Part shown: piece after piece, positions 37,451 through 46,480 of the stretch | Position numbering within the stretch: the first letter of the stretch is position 1 | Layout of the letters: every line of letters begins with the position of its first letter | NCBI RefSeq assembly: GCF_023502425.1 | Contig: NZ_JAMFMA010000001.1 | Location: forward strand, 186,001-250,000 | Origin: Flagellimonas spongiicola | Lineage (GTDB): Bacteria > Bacteroidota > Bacteroidia > Flavobacteriales > Flavobacteriaceae | Reading direction: 5' to 3' | Length of the DNA stretch: 64,000 bases | Position numbers and translations under genes: made by a program | Notes under the pieces: model-generated | Seen by the model: only the letters and a program-made list of their open reading frames with translations | Told to the model about the DNA's origin: nothing | Databases searched by the model: none

Positions 37451-37942
37451 TTAGTTTCTGGAATACTCGATTTTATCACCAATTTCCAACTTCCATTGGT
37501 CAGCCAATCCAGCATTTACCTCCAATACATATTTGATGGGTTCTTCAGATGGGAGTCCCGTTTCATCAAAGGGAACTGCATTTTTTTGAAAGCTTGAGAT
37601 TTTAAGGTTCTCATCAATGTATATGATGTCCAATGCAATTTTCGTGTTCTTCATATAAAACGAGTGTACGGCAACGTCAGGAAATACAAACAACATACCC
37701 TGGTGTGAGGCCATTGACTCGCGGTACATTAGCCCTGTTTGTGTTTCATAATCTGTTTCAGCAATTTCGATGTCCAAAGTAGTAACTAAAGAATCATTGG
37801 CAACTTTGCTAATATTCAGCTCTCCTTCTTTGGTGAATTCGATGCTTTCCGTTTTTATGGCCTTTTTGGATTCTGTTTTGCAAGAAATCACAGCAAGGAG
37901 TAAAACCAAAAGCAAACTATACTTTATACTCAGTTTGTGCAT
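37451..37942 (-). CDS. DUF192 domain lipoprotein
   Basis: A 163-aa protein from the ATG at 37942, chosen for its lipoprotein signal (MHKLSIKYSLLLVLLLAVISC, C21); an earlier in-frame start would overlap lgt. The mature part is a DUF192 beta domain: ETDYETQTGLMYRESMASHQ, GMLFVFPDVAVHSFYMKNT, ALDIIYIDENLKI and the closing VLEVNAGLADQWKLEIGDKI. The function of the family is unknown. It starts four bases after lgt, the enzyme that would lipidate it. Confidence 0.9.
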   Translation of the reverse strand: MHKLSIKYSLLLVLLLAVISCKTESKKAIKTESIEFTKEGELNISKVANDSLVTTLDIEIAETDYETQTGLMYRESMASHQGMLFVFPDVAVHSFYMKNTKIALDIIYIDENLKISSFQKNAVPFDETGLPSEEPIKYVLEVNAGLADQWKLEIGDKIEYSRN

Positions 37943-37946
37943 AGCA

Positions 37947-38876
37947 TTACTTACTTGTAGGTCGGAACATAAAATAGAGTCCAATCAAAATCATTGGAAT
38001 ACTCAACCATTGCCCTGTGGATAATAAGCCCAAAGTTTCTTCGATTCCGCCTTGTTTCCGTTTTACATTCTCAACTAATAATCGTACTGTCCATAAACAG
38101 ACCATGAACAAACCGAAAAGGTAACCGGGTTTGTCCTTTTTGTTCGTTTTCCAATAGAGTTGGTACAGCAATACAAATATCAAAGCATACCCTATTGCTT
38201 CATACAATTGGGCCGGATGTCTAAAAGGAATTGATTCCAATACGCTAGCATATTGTGGATTGTGTTCAATGGCTTTATAAGCAGCGTTGGCTGTTTGCTC
38301 GCCGGTAATTCGCATGGCTTCGCTTTGCGGCATATCTTGATGGTCGCGTATAAATCGTGTTGCCATAAAAAATGAACCATCCGTTTCCTTACCATTGATT
38401 TCCGAGTTGAAGAAGTTCCCCAATCGGACAAAACAGGCACCTATTGCAGATACAACGGCCATACGGTCGAGTAACCAGAGCATTTTGATATCTTTCCATT
38501 TACGGCAGTACAGCCAAATTCCGATAATTGCCGCAATGGTTGCACCGTGACTTGCCAAACCTGCAAATCCAGTAAAACGAAAAGTTGGAACCGTACTGAT
38601 GGGTAGTAAGATGGACAATGGGTCTTCGGTGAATAATTCACTCTGATAAAATATTACATGACCCAAACGGGCACCAAGCATAATGGATACAATACCATAA
38701 ATAAAAAATGAATCCAGTTTTTCCACGGATTTGTTTTCGTTCTGGAATATCCGTTTCATTAAAAACCACCCTGCCACAAACGCTGCAATCCAAAGTAGGT
38801 TGTAATACTTGATCTGGATAAAGCCGAGTTGGAGTAGGGTGCCATCTGGATTCCAGTTAAAGCCTAGGAAATACAT
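37947..38876 (-). CDS. lgt: Prolipoprotein diacylglyceryl transferase
   Basis: A 309-aa inner-membrane protein with about seven TM segments. Lgt transfers diacylglycerol from phosphatidylglycerol to the lipobox Cys of prolipoproteins, the first step of lipoprotein maturation. Family motifs are GARLGHVIFYQ, GLASHGATIAAIIG (with the conserved H-G), FVRLGNFFNSEINGK (E and N of the signature) and the C-terminal HPAQLYEAIGY. This window alone encodes at least eight predicted lipoproteins that need it. It sits between yidD (86 bases upstream) and the DUF192 lipoprotein gene. Confidence 0.96.
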   Translation of the reverse strand: MYFLGFNWNPDGTLLQLGFIQIKYYNLLWIAAFVAGWFLMKRIFQNENKSVEKLDSFFIYGIVSIMLGARLGHVIFYQSELFTEDPLSILLPISTVPTFRFTGFAGLASHGATIAAIIGIWLYCRKWKDIKMLWLLDRMAVVSAIGACFVRLGNFFNSEINGKETDGSFFMATRFIRDHQDMPQSEAMRITGEQTANAAYKAIEHNPQYASVLESIPFRHPAQLYEAIGYALIFVLLYQLYWKTNKKDKPGYLFGLFMVCLWTVRLLVENVKRKQGGIEETLGLLSTGQWLSIPMILIGLYFMFRPTSK

Positions 38877-38962
38877 AAAGTAAAATTTTGAACTAATATA
38901 ACCACTTTGAATGGTTGGTAAACTTGTTTATTGGATTTTTAGCTATTTGTTTGCATAACCGT

Positions 38963-39190
38963 TCAAGGAACTGGGTCGTAGCCCTTTCCTCCCCATGGGT
39001 GGCAACTAAAAATTCGCTTTGCGGATAACCAACCCCCTTTAAATAGGCCATGTTTCTTTAGCGCTTCAAGGGTATAGGCAGAACAAGTAGGGCTATATCT
39101 GCACGTTGCCGGTGTTAACGGGGAAATCAATAGCTGGTAAGCCCTAACCAAGAAAATAAAAGGGGCAATAAGTATCTTTTTAAAGGTCAT
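38963..39190 (-). CDS. yidD: YidD-family membrane protein insertion factor
   Basis: A 75-aa protein matching YidD along its whole length: an N-terminal amphipathic/hydrophobic helix ([19 protein letters not shown]), three conserved cysteines in [19 protein letters not shown] and [23 protein letters not shown]. YidD associates with the inner membrane and assists YidC-dependent insertion. It is usually next to rnpA/yidC; here it sits 14 bases after cysS and before lgt, which still fits an envelope-biogenesis context. Confidence 0.93.
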   Translation of the reverse strand: MTFKKILIAPFIFLVRAYQLLISPLTPATCRYSPTCSAYTLEALKKHGLFKGGWLSAKRIFSCHPWGGKGYDPVP

Positions 39191-39204
39191 TGCCCAAATT
39201 GGTT

Positions 39205-40692
39205 TTATTGATTTAAGCTGAAATTGGTTCCGTCTTTTCCATCTTTCAATTGAATGCCCAAGGCAATCAATTCATCCCTGATTTTATCTGAAGTAGCAAA
39301 ATCCTTGTTTGCACGGGCTTCATTACGCAATCCAATCAAAACCTCGATTACGCCATTGAGTGTTTGGGAACTATCTTCAGTGGCTCCGGCTTGACTTTCA
39401 ATGCCAAGTACATCATGGACAAAGGAAGTCATGGTGTTTTGCAATACTAAAAGGTCAGCATCGGAAATTGTAGCTTTACCTTCTTTAATCAGGTTGATGT
39501 TTTTAACCGCGTCAAAGAGGTGCGAAATCAATATTGGGGTATTGAAATCATCATTCATCGCGTCATAGCAAAGCTGTTGCCATGCCTTAACATCAAAGGT
39601 GCTTGCTTTGGAAACAGGAAGTTTGGAAATATGTTCCATGGCTTCCACTAAGCGGAAATACCCCTTTTCTGAGGCCAATAGTGCCGTATCACTAAGGTCC
39701 AAGATGCTGGTATAATGTGCCTGCATCATAAAAAACCGAACTACGGATGGTGAATAGGCCTTGGTCAAAATATCATTTTCACCAGTAAAAATCTCCGATG
39801 GGTAAATATTGTTTCCGGTTGATTTAGACATTTTTTTGCCGTTCAATGTCAACATATTGGCATGTAACCAATAGTTTACGGGAGATTTACCACAACTAGC
39901 TTCCGATTGGGCAATTTCACATTCATGATGTGGAAACTTCAAATCCATTCCGCCACCATGGATATCAAAAGTTTCACCAAGATATTTAGTGCTCATGGCC
40001 GTACATTCCAAATGCCAACCTGGGAATCCATCTCCCCAAGGAGAAGGCCAGCGCATAATGTGCTGCGGTTCCGCTTTTTTCCAAAGCGCAAAATCTTGCG
40101 GGTTTCGCTTTTCACTTTGCGCGGTCAGTTCACGAGTATTGGCAATCATGTCTTCCAATTTTCGTCCACTAAGCTTACCGTACTCCTTACTTTCATTGAA
40201 TGTTATCACATCAAAATAAACTGAACCATTGACTTCATACGCAAAACCGTTTGCGATGATTTCTTTGATGATTTCAATTTGCTCAATGATGTGGCCTGTT
40301 GCTGTAGGTTCAATGCTTGGAGGTAATAAATTGAACTTTTGAAGGGTATTGTGGAAATCCACCGTGTATCGTTGTACCACTTCCATTGGTTCAATCTGTT
40401 CCAATTTCGCCTTTTTTGCAATTTTGTCTTCGCCCTCATCTGCATCGTTTTCCAAGTGGCCAGCATCCGTAATATTCCTTACATAGCGCACTTTAAAACC
40501 CAAATGTTTGAAGTATCGGAAAATCATGTCGAAAGACATAAACGTCCGACAATTTCCTAAATGTACATTGCTATAGACCGTAGGTCCACAAACGTACATG
40601 CCAATGTGGCCTTCATTAATGGGTTTAAATGCTTCTTTTTTTCCAGTAAGTGAATTGTGGACTTTAATTTGCTGACTCTTGTACAGTTGCAT
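39205..40692 (-). CDS. cysS: Cysteinyl-tRNA synthetase
   Basis: A 495-aa class I synthetase of normal length. The HIGH-like motif is [13 protein letters not shown], preceded by the zinc-ligand Cys of [10 protein letters not shown]; further zinc ligands are in [10 protein letters not shown] and [17 protein letters not shown]; the KMSKS loop is [16 protein letters not shown]. It charges tRNA-Cys in the cytoplasm. It is 14 bases after folE and 14 before yidD, in the middle of a co-directional run. Confidence 0.97.
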   Translation of the reverse strand: MQLYKSQQIKVHNSLTGKKEAFKPINEGHIGMYVCGPTVYSNVHLGNCRTFMSFDMIFRYFKHLGFKVRYVRNITDAGHLENDADEGEDKIAKKAKLEQIEPMEVVQRYTVDFHNTLQKFNLLPPSIEPTATGHIIEQIEIIKEIIANGFAYEVNGSVYFDVITFNESKEYGKLSGRKLEDMIANTRELTAQSEKRNPQDFALWKKAEPQHIMRWPSPWGDGFPGWHLECTAMSTKYLGETFDIHGGGMDLKFPHHECEIAQSEASCGKSPVNYWLHANMLTLNGKKMSKSTGNNIYPSEIFTGENDILTKAYSPSVVRFFMMQAHYTSILDLSDTALLASEKGYFRLVEAMEHISKLPVSKASTFDVKAWQQLCYDAMNDDFNTPILISHLFDAVKNINLIKEGKATISDADLLVLQNTMTSFVHDVLGIESQAGATEDSSQTLNGVIEVLIGLRNEARANKDFATSDKIRDELIALGIQLKDGKDGTNFSLNQ

Positions 40693-40706
40693 TGATTTGT
40701 AGCGTG

Positions 40707-41387
40707 TTAAAAATCGGTATCCAAGTTGATATAATCCAAAAATTCCCTCCGGACTGCTTCATCTTTGAATTTACCTCCGTATTCTGCAGTCACAGTGCTG
40801 CTCTCTATATCGCGAATTCCTCTTGAATTCACACATAAATGCTTCGCATCAATAACACAGGCAACATCTTCGGTATTCAATACGCGTTGAAGTTCTTTTA
40901 CAATTTGGATGTTCAAACGTTCTTGCACTTGTGGACGTTTGGCATAATAATCAACAATTCGATTCATTTTGGAAAGCCCGACCACAGTACCGTTGGATAT
41001 ATATGCGATGTGCGCTCTACCTATAATTGGCAGTAAGTGGTGTTCACAAGTAGAGTAAACAACGATGTTCTTCTCTACCAACATCTCGCCATATTTGTAC
41101 TTATTTTGGAACGTGGAAGATTTTGGTTTTCTATCTGGATGCAATCCTCCAAAAATTTCCTTTACGAACATTTTGGCAACTCGTTTTGGAGTGCCGTTCA
41201 AACTATCATCATCCAAATCAAGACCCAAGGTCAGCATAATCTCACGGACACTTTTTTGAATGCGTTCAATTTTTTCATCATCACCCAATACGAAGGCATC
41301 CTCCCTAATTGGGGTTTCTGTTGAAGAGCCAACGTGATCGTTTCCTCTTTCCTCATATTGTTCTTCCAAAGCCTGCTCTAGTTTCAT
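40707..41387 (-). CDS. folE: GTP cyclohydrolase I
   Basis: A 226-aa protein from the ATG at 41387; the frame stays open to 41462, but a TATCTTTG -7 element at 41408-41415 lies inside that extension, so the shorter start is preferred. GTP cyclohydrolase I converts GTP to dihydroneopterin triphosphate for folate or pterins. Zinc and active-site motifs are [20 protein letters not shown] and [18 protein letters not shown], with [20 protein letters not shown] between. A charged N-terminal extension precedes the core, as in other flavobacterial FolE. It heads the minus-strand run that ends at 34588. Confidence 0.96.
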   Translation of the reverse strand: MKLEQALEEQYEERGNDHVGSSTETPIREDAFVLGDDEKIERIQKSVREIMLTLGLDLDDDSLNGTPKRVAKMFVKEIFGGLHPDRKPKSSTFQNKYKYGEMLVEKNIVVYSTCEHHLLPIIGRAHIAYISNGTVVGLSKMNRIVDYYAKRPQVQERLNIQIVKELQRVLNTEDVACVIDAKHLCVNSRGIRDIESSTVTAEYGGKFKDEAVRREFLDYINLDTDF

Positions 41388-41407
41388 TTGCTCTTTTTTC
41401 AAGAAAG

Positions 41408-41415
41408 CAAAGATA
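41408..41415 (-). promoter_or_regulatory. Putative -7 element of the folE operon
   Basis: On the minus strand this reads TATCTTTG (followed by C), matching TAnnTTTG, 20 bases before the preferred folE ATG at 41387. The -33 position has TGTT. It argues against translation starting at 41462. Confidence 0.5.
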
Positions 41416-41519
41416 TACATTAATGCCCTATTTAACATCTGATAGCCAAGGTTTGACAACATAAATTATTGTTAAGGCTAAAGGCATTTTATTTTTAAGG
41501 TACCCTAAATCCATGGCTA

Positions 41520-43328
41520 ATGAAATTGAAATCTGCAACGATTTTAACTGCGATTGCGATTTTCAGTCAAATGACCTACGCCCAGGTTATACCAGACTGC
41601 GGAAATGCTGTACCTATATGTAGCAATACACCTATCAATGGCGGAACCAATGGTTATGGTATTGACGACTTTTCTGGCGTAGCTTCTAGTGGATGTCTGG
41701 AACAGACTACCACGGGAAGCATTGAATCCAATTCTGCTTGGTATCGTTTTAGGACATCCGCTGTGGGGCAATTAGGATTTAATATAGGCCATGATAGCAG
41801 CGAGGATTGGGATTTTGCCCTATATCGTTCTTCGGATTGTACGAACCTTGGTGATCCTATTCGCTGTAATTTTTTCGATAATAGCGATGCCAAAAGTTTT
41901 GTTGGAGTAGGTGAAGACCCTAGCGGTGACCCTGATTCCGTACATTATGAAGATTGGTTGGATGTGATGCCAGGTGAAGATTACTACTTATTCATCAACA
42001 ATTTCAGCAATTCAAACTCGGGCTTCTCCATACAATTCACAGGGAATATTTGGACAACAAACCCCACGGATGCATTGGACTGCTCTATTATCAATAATCT
42101 TTTAGGGCCACCAATTGCTGCCTGTGATGGAGATGTGGTCACTTTGGATGCAACAACAGTGGGTGCATTAGCTTATGAGTGGTACGAAGATACTGGGAGT
42201 GGGTTTACTCAAATTATTGGGGAAACCAATTCTACGTTATCAGTTTCATCATCTGCACTTTATCGCGCTCTAGTTACAACATCAACAGGGTCTATTATAA
42301 GTGAAGTGCAGGCCTATTTTAGTGCTATTCCGACAACTTCAGTCGTATTGGATGAAGTGGTTTGTCATACCGACAACATGGTATTTGATTTAGGAATCAA
42401 GGATGCCGAGGCCCTAGGGCTTCAAAACCCTGGTGATTTTGTCGTGAGCTACCATAGTTCGTCTGCTGATGCCAACACAGGAGCAAACCCAATGAACAAG
42501 CAATATGAAAAGTTGCCCGGTCTGGAAACAGTTTATGTTCGGGTGGCGTCCCGGATGAGTCCAGACTGCTATGATGCAACGGTAAGCTTTGAATTGAATG
42601 CTTTGGAAACCCCAAACCCTACATTTGAAACCATGGTTAATTTATGTGATGGTACGCCATCCATGATGATTGGTGAAACAATGCCCAACCCTGCATATAC
42701 TTATCTTTGGGAAACAGGGGAAACAACCCCGACGATTTCCATTACCCAAGCTGGTGATTATACAGTCACAATTACAAATTCACATCTCGGTGTGGATTGT
42801 TTCGTGGATAGAACCGTAAGTGTTGCAATATCAAATAGTCCTGTTATTTCTGTTGATGTAGCATTTGAGGATATACAACCCGCAAATACCGTTACTATTA
42901 CAAATGAGGCGGAAGGGGAATTTGAATACCGAATTGATGATGGGCCCTACCAAACAAGTCCAGTTTTTGAAGAAGTCCTGGGTGGTGCGCACACCGTGAC
43001 GGCAAGAGATATTCACGGTTGTTCGGAAGTAACCGAAAATTTTGTTGTAGTTGGTTTTTCACCAAGTTTTTCACCTAATGGAGATGTGTTGAATGAAACA
43101 TGGCAAATTGATGGGCTATCGGAGTTGGATTCTCCAATCGTTACCATTTATGATCGTTATGGCAAATTACTGTGGGAAATGACCGAATTTAGCCCTGGTT
43201 GGGATGGGAATTTTCAAGGAACACCCTTACCATCAACGGATTATTGGTTTAAACTAAGTTATTTGGATAATGATGGTAATAGGGTTTACGACCGTCATTT
43301 GCAGAGTCATTTCTCGCTAAGACGATGA
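41520..43328 (+). CDS. Secreted protein with T9SS type B C-terminal sorting domain (paralog 1)
   Basis: A 602-aa protein. After a signal peptide (ends near MTYAQ) comes a Cys-rich beta domain of about 190 residues (DCGNAVPICSNTPINGG; SSGCLEQTTTG; EDYYLFINNFSNSNSGFSI), then Ig-like stretches (DGDVVTLDATTVGALAYEWY; YTYLWETGETTPTISITQAG), and a C-terminal CHU_C/type B sorting domain (FSPNGDVLNETWQIDGL; VTIYDRYGKLLWEM; STDYWFKLSY; SHFSLRR). It would be exported by Sec and then the type IX system and displayed on or released from the cell surface. Its neighbour at 43443 is a paralog. Confidence 0.9.
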   Translation: MKLKSATILTAIAIFSQMTYAQVIPDCGNAVPICSNTPINGGTNGYGIDDFSGVASSGCLEQTTTGSIESNSAWYRFRTSAVGQLGFNIGHDSSEDWDFALYRSSDCTNLGDPIRCNFFDNSDAKSFVGVGEDPSGDPDSVHYEDWLDVMPGEDYYLFINNFSNSNSGFSIQFTGNIWTTNPTDALDCSIINNLLGPPIAACDGDVVTLDATTVGALAYEWYEDTGSGFTQIIGETNSTLSVSSSALYRALVTTSTGSIISEVQAYFSAIPTTSVVLDEVVCHTDNMVFDLGIKDAEALGLQNPGDFVVSYHSSSADANTGANPMNKQYEKLPGLETVYVRVASRMSPDCYDATVSFELNALETPNPTFETMVNLCDGTPSMMIGETMPNPAYTYLWETGETTPTISITQAGDYTVTITNSHLGVDCFVDRTVSVAISNSPVISVDVAFEDIQPANTVTITNEAEGEFEYRIDDGPYQTSPVFEEVLGGAHTVTARDIHGCSEVTENFVVVGFSPSFSPNGDVLNETWQIDGLSELDSPIVTIYDRYGKLLWEMTEFSPGWDGNFQGTPLPSTDYWFKLSYLDNDGNRVYDRHLQSHFSLRR

Positions 43329-43442
43329 TGTAAATTGCATTTTGTCGATTAACTGTATATTTTTTCCGTTTAAGCATACTAAATCATCCTTTTTTGGAGT
43401 TATAAGGGATATTATAGAATAACCTTATAGCCCCAAAATTCT

Positions 43443-44894
43443 ATGAGAGCCCTATTATGCGCTATTTGTTGTTTCATTCTTGGTTTCAACATAGCTATTT
43501 CCCAAAATTCTCCGGATTGTAGGACGGCCATTCCTGTATGTGCCGATATGCCAATTACTTCCGCTACCGATGGTAGTGGGGATATTGATGATTTTGACCC
43601 TATGGTCATTACGCAATCAGGATGTTTGGAAAAAGGTAGTGTAAGCTCCGCAAATTTGGAAAACAATACATCTTGGTATGTATTTAGGGCTGGAACCGAC
43701 GGGCAGATTGGCTTTGATATAGAGGCACAACCCGTGATTCCGGGAGGAATCGTCACTTCAGAATTGGATTTTGCAATGTACGGTCCTTTTGATCAAACAT
43801 CAGGACAAAACTTTTGTACGTTGGTAGGGAGTGGTACGGCACAACCTATACGATGCAATTATGAAGTGAATGATACAAATTTTACCGGTATTGGTGTAAA
43901 TCCTGTTGACGGCCGTGTTGGGGCGCCGTTTGTTGTGGGAAGCCAAAATACCTATGATGAATACATTGATGTGATCGCAGGTGAGATTTATTACCTGTTC
44001 ATCAATAACTACAATACCAACTTCAATGGTGATCCTGAACCCTTCACATTGACGTTTACCGGAACTTCTGTAGATGATAATCAAAATACTGCATTGGATT
44101 GTACCCTACGTGATGAGTTTTTAGGTCTTGATATCATTGCATGCGAAGGAGATCCTGATATTGTGCTTAGCGCCTTGAATTCTCCAGCAGGACCAAATAT
44201 GTCCAATATTGTATGGACTTTGGATCGTGATGATGACGGAACTATCGATGAAATATTGGCCAGTGGTCCTGGTGAGACGGAGTTAACCGTAACAAGCCCA
44301 AATTCGGGGAGGTATTTTGTTTCAATCGAAACCACGTTTGCAACGATTATCACCGATGATATCTTGATTACATTTTATGCCACTCCTACGGCAGCGGATT
44401 TTGATATCGTTGTATTGGATGATTTTGTGAACAGTAACCAAACCGACCCTTATAATGTTGAGTTTGTTCCTTTAGGTGATGGTAACTATGAATATGCATT
44501 AAATGGAGGCGAATATCAGGAAGACCCGGTATTCTTGGATGTGCCCCCGGGCTTGAATTCCGTGGAGATAAATGATACAAATGGTTGTGGTACTTCGGAA
44601 CCCATTGAATTCTTGGTTGTGGGCTATCCCAAGTTCTTTACGCCAAATGGGGACGGTATACATGACAATTGGAATGTCCAAGGTATTGAAACCCTAAGTA
44701 ATCCTTCCGTTTATATTTTTGATCGCTTTGGTAAATTACTTAAAGAATTGAATGCAATTGGCGGTTGGGATGGAACTTTCAATGGGAGGGATATGCCATC
44801 TTCCGATTATTGGTTTCGATTGGATTATGACCGCGACGACCAAGGAGTGGTGGTTGCTCGTCAAGTAAGAAGGCATTTTTCCTTAGTGCGATAA
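43443..44894 (+). CDS. Secreted protein with T9SS type B C-terminal sorting domain (paralog 2)
   Basis: A 483-aa paralog of the previous protein with the same N-terminal Cys-rich domain (DCRTAIPVCADMPITSATDG; QSGCLEKGSV; GEIYYLFINNYNTNFNG) and C-terminal type B sorting domain (FTPNGDGIHDNWNVQGIE; VYIFDRFGKLLKEL; SSDYWFRLDY; RRHFSLVR). It has one fewer Ig-like module in the middle, which explains the shorter length. It starts 114 bases after the first copy and is followed by a terminator at 44900. Likely cell-surface or secreted; ligand unknown. Confidence 0.9.
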   Translation: MRALLCAICCFILGFNIAISQNSPDCRTAIPVCADMPITSATDGSGDIDDFDPMVITQSGCLEKGSVSSANLENNTSWYVFRAGTDGQIGFDIEAQPVIPGGIVTSELDFAMYGPFDQTSGQNFCTLVGSGTAQPIRCNYEVNDTNFTGIGVNPVDGRVGAPFVVGSQNTYDEYIDVIAGEIYYLFINNYNTNFNGDPEPFTLTFTGTSVDDNQNTALDCTLRDEFLGLDIIACEGDPDIVLSALNSPAGPNMSNIVWTLDRDDDGTIDEILASGPGETELTVTSPNSGRYFVSIETTFATIITDDILITFYATPTAADFDIVVLDDFVNSNQTDPYNVEFVPLGDGNYEYALNGGEYQEDPVFLDVPPGLNSVEINDTNGCGTSEPIEFLVVGYPKFFTPNGDGIHDNWNVQGIETLSNPSVYIFDRFGKLLKELNAIGGWDGTFNGRDMPSSDYWFRLDYDRDDQGVVVARQVRRHFSLVR

Positions 44895-44899
44895 AAAAA

Positions 44900-44917
44900 G
44901 GCCGAATTCCTTCGGCC
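44900..44917. terminator. Terminator between the T9SS paralog and the FadL-like gene
   Basis: GGCCGAA (44900-44906), loop TTCC, TTCGGCC (44911-44917), preceded by an A-run that gives a T-run for the minus-strand gene and followed by CTCTATT. It serves two convergent genes. Confidence 0.78.
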
Positions 44918-44945
44918 CTCTATTAGATAAATCTAGTGTCTGATA

Positions 44946-46445
44946 TTAGAATTTTAAAGTATAACCCAGGGTTACATTGGTGTTAATTCTATTTATCATT
45001 GCGGTACTGTTGATTCCTGCATCAAAGAGGAATTCATTTACATCTTGTTCCGAGCGACTTACGGCTAAATCCAAACGACTGCCACCAAAGTTGTAACCTA
45101 TTCCGCCAGAATAAGCAGTTAAATCACCAACCGTATTGCCATTTACATAAGGACTTTCTTCAAATCGATAACCGGCTCTAAGACTTACTTTTTCTATTCT
45201 GTATTCCCCGCCAAATCGGTAGCTGTTCACTACGCCCAGTTGATTGGCGATGTTTTCATTTTCACCTGAGAAATTTGGATCGGAAGTAGGTCTCAATTCC
45301 GCTTGGGACATATCCTGATAGCCGTAATCAAAACTCAAAAGCCCATCTTTTCCAAATATGACCGCAACACTACCAGTAAGCTTGGAAGGCGTTTTTATAC
45401 GGTACTCTTCAAAGAAGTTTACAATGCCGAAATCTATAAAATTGATATCTGAAACGGCCAATGTTGAATTGATACGTTGGCTTATGTCATCAGTTAATTC
45501 ATACCAAGTTGGGGATTGGTAGCTTCCCCCAATTCTAATATTGTCATTAAGCTTGGCTATGGCCCCTAAACTGAATGAGAATCCGTAACCTTCCGTGTGC
45601 AAAAAGTTATCGAAAGTGGTTAATTGCACCGAAGAATCCTCGTTATAGCCTCTTTCATCCAGTAAAGTCAATCGGTCATAGAAAATATTATGGAAGTTTA
45701 AAGCTGCCCCCAAGTATAGATTTTCTTGGTATTGGCCGGCAAAATTCAACGTGAGCTTACTGTTGTATCCTGTAGTGCTTTTAAGGTATTCTTGGTTAAC
45801 ACTAGTATATTCCGCATTGGAAAAGTAAGAGGTATTGGCGTCATCATCAACCGTAGGTTCAATTATCCCAGCTTGAAAACCTATAAATGCCTGTTGTGCT
45901 CCAAATCCAAGACTTGCACCAATATCCAAATAGGCATCTTCAATGAATTCACCATCCTGTACACGTAAAGGTCCCAACGCTTGACCTTGGGCAAAATTCA
46001 GGAAATAATTATCAATCCCTTGAGTAGTATTTCCTGTCGCAAAATATTCGTTATCAAAATTTTGAACCATGTCGTAGTTAAACGCAATGGCAAGCTTTTT
46101 CCAAGGACTATCAGTAGATTTGAACACAAATACACCGCCAGCTTGATTCAATTCAACCGAATTCAAATCTGTATTTCGGACACTGCTACCAAAAAAAGCA
46201 TCATTGTTCCTGTTGTAGTTAGAGCCCGTAACCGTAAATTGGCTGTAATTGAATACAGCAGAACCAGCAGGATTTACATTAAGTGCTGACAAGTCCCCAC
46301 CAAGTGCTCCAAAGGCACCACCCATTGCATGAAGCCGAGCTGTTCCTAAGAGGTTTTCCGTGCTATAACGTACAACATCGTCAATATTTTGGGCACTTGC
46401 AAAAGCGCATGCCAATACCATGATGAAAGTTGAGATTCTTTTCAT
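44946..46445 (-). CDS. OMPP1/FadL/TodX-family outer-membrane transport protein
   Basis: A 499-aa protein with a signal peptide (MKRISTFIMVLACAFASAQ). The conserved N-terminal hatch motif is ARLHAMGGAFGALGGDLSAL followed by NVNPAGSAVF, diagnostic for the FadL/TodX family. The rest is a 14-strand-type barrel (GGEYRIEKVSLRAGYRFEES; SGGIGYNFGGSRLDLAVSRS) that ends in VTLGYTLKF with a terminal Phe. Family members carry hydrophobic compounds across the outer membrane. Databases sometimes call such proteins hemin receptor, which nothing here supports. The W/G-rich lipoprotein gene lies 35 bases upstream on the same strand. Confidence 0.88.
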   Translation of the reverse strand: MKRISTFIMVLACAFASAQNIDDVVRYSTENLLGTARLHAMGGAFGALGGDLSALNVNPAGSAVFNYSQFTVTGSNYNRNNDAFFGSSVRNTDLNSVELNQAGGVFVFKSTDSPWKKLAIAFNYDMVQNFDNEYFATGNTTQGIDNYFLNFAQGQALGPLRVQDGEFIEDAYLDIGASLGFGAQQAFIGFQAGIIEPTVDDDANTSYFSNAEYTSVNQEYLKSTTGYNSKLTLNFAGQYQENLYLGAALNFHNIFYDRLTLLDERGYNEDSSVQLTTFDNFLHTEGYGFSFSLGAIAKLNDNIRIGGSYQSPTWYELTDDISQRINSTLAVSDINFIDFGIVNFFEEYRIKTPSKLTGSVAVIFGKDGLLSFDYGYQDMSQAELRPTSDPNFSGENENIANQLGVVNSYRFGGEYRIEKVSLRAGYRFEESPYVNGNTVGDLTAYSGGIGYNFGGSRLDLAVSRSEQDVNEFLFDAGINSTAMINRINTNVTLGYTLKF

Positions 46446-46480
46446 TTCTATGATTTAGTTTTTCTTAAAAGTAAATGGGT

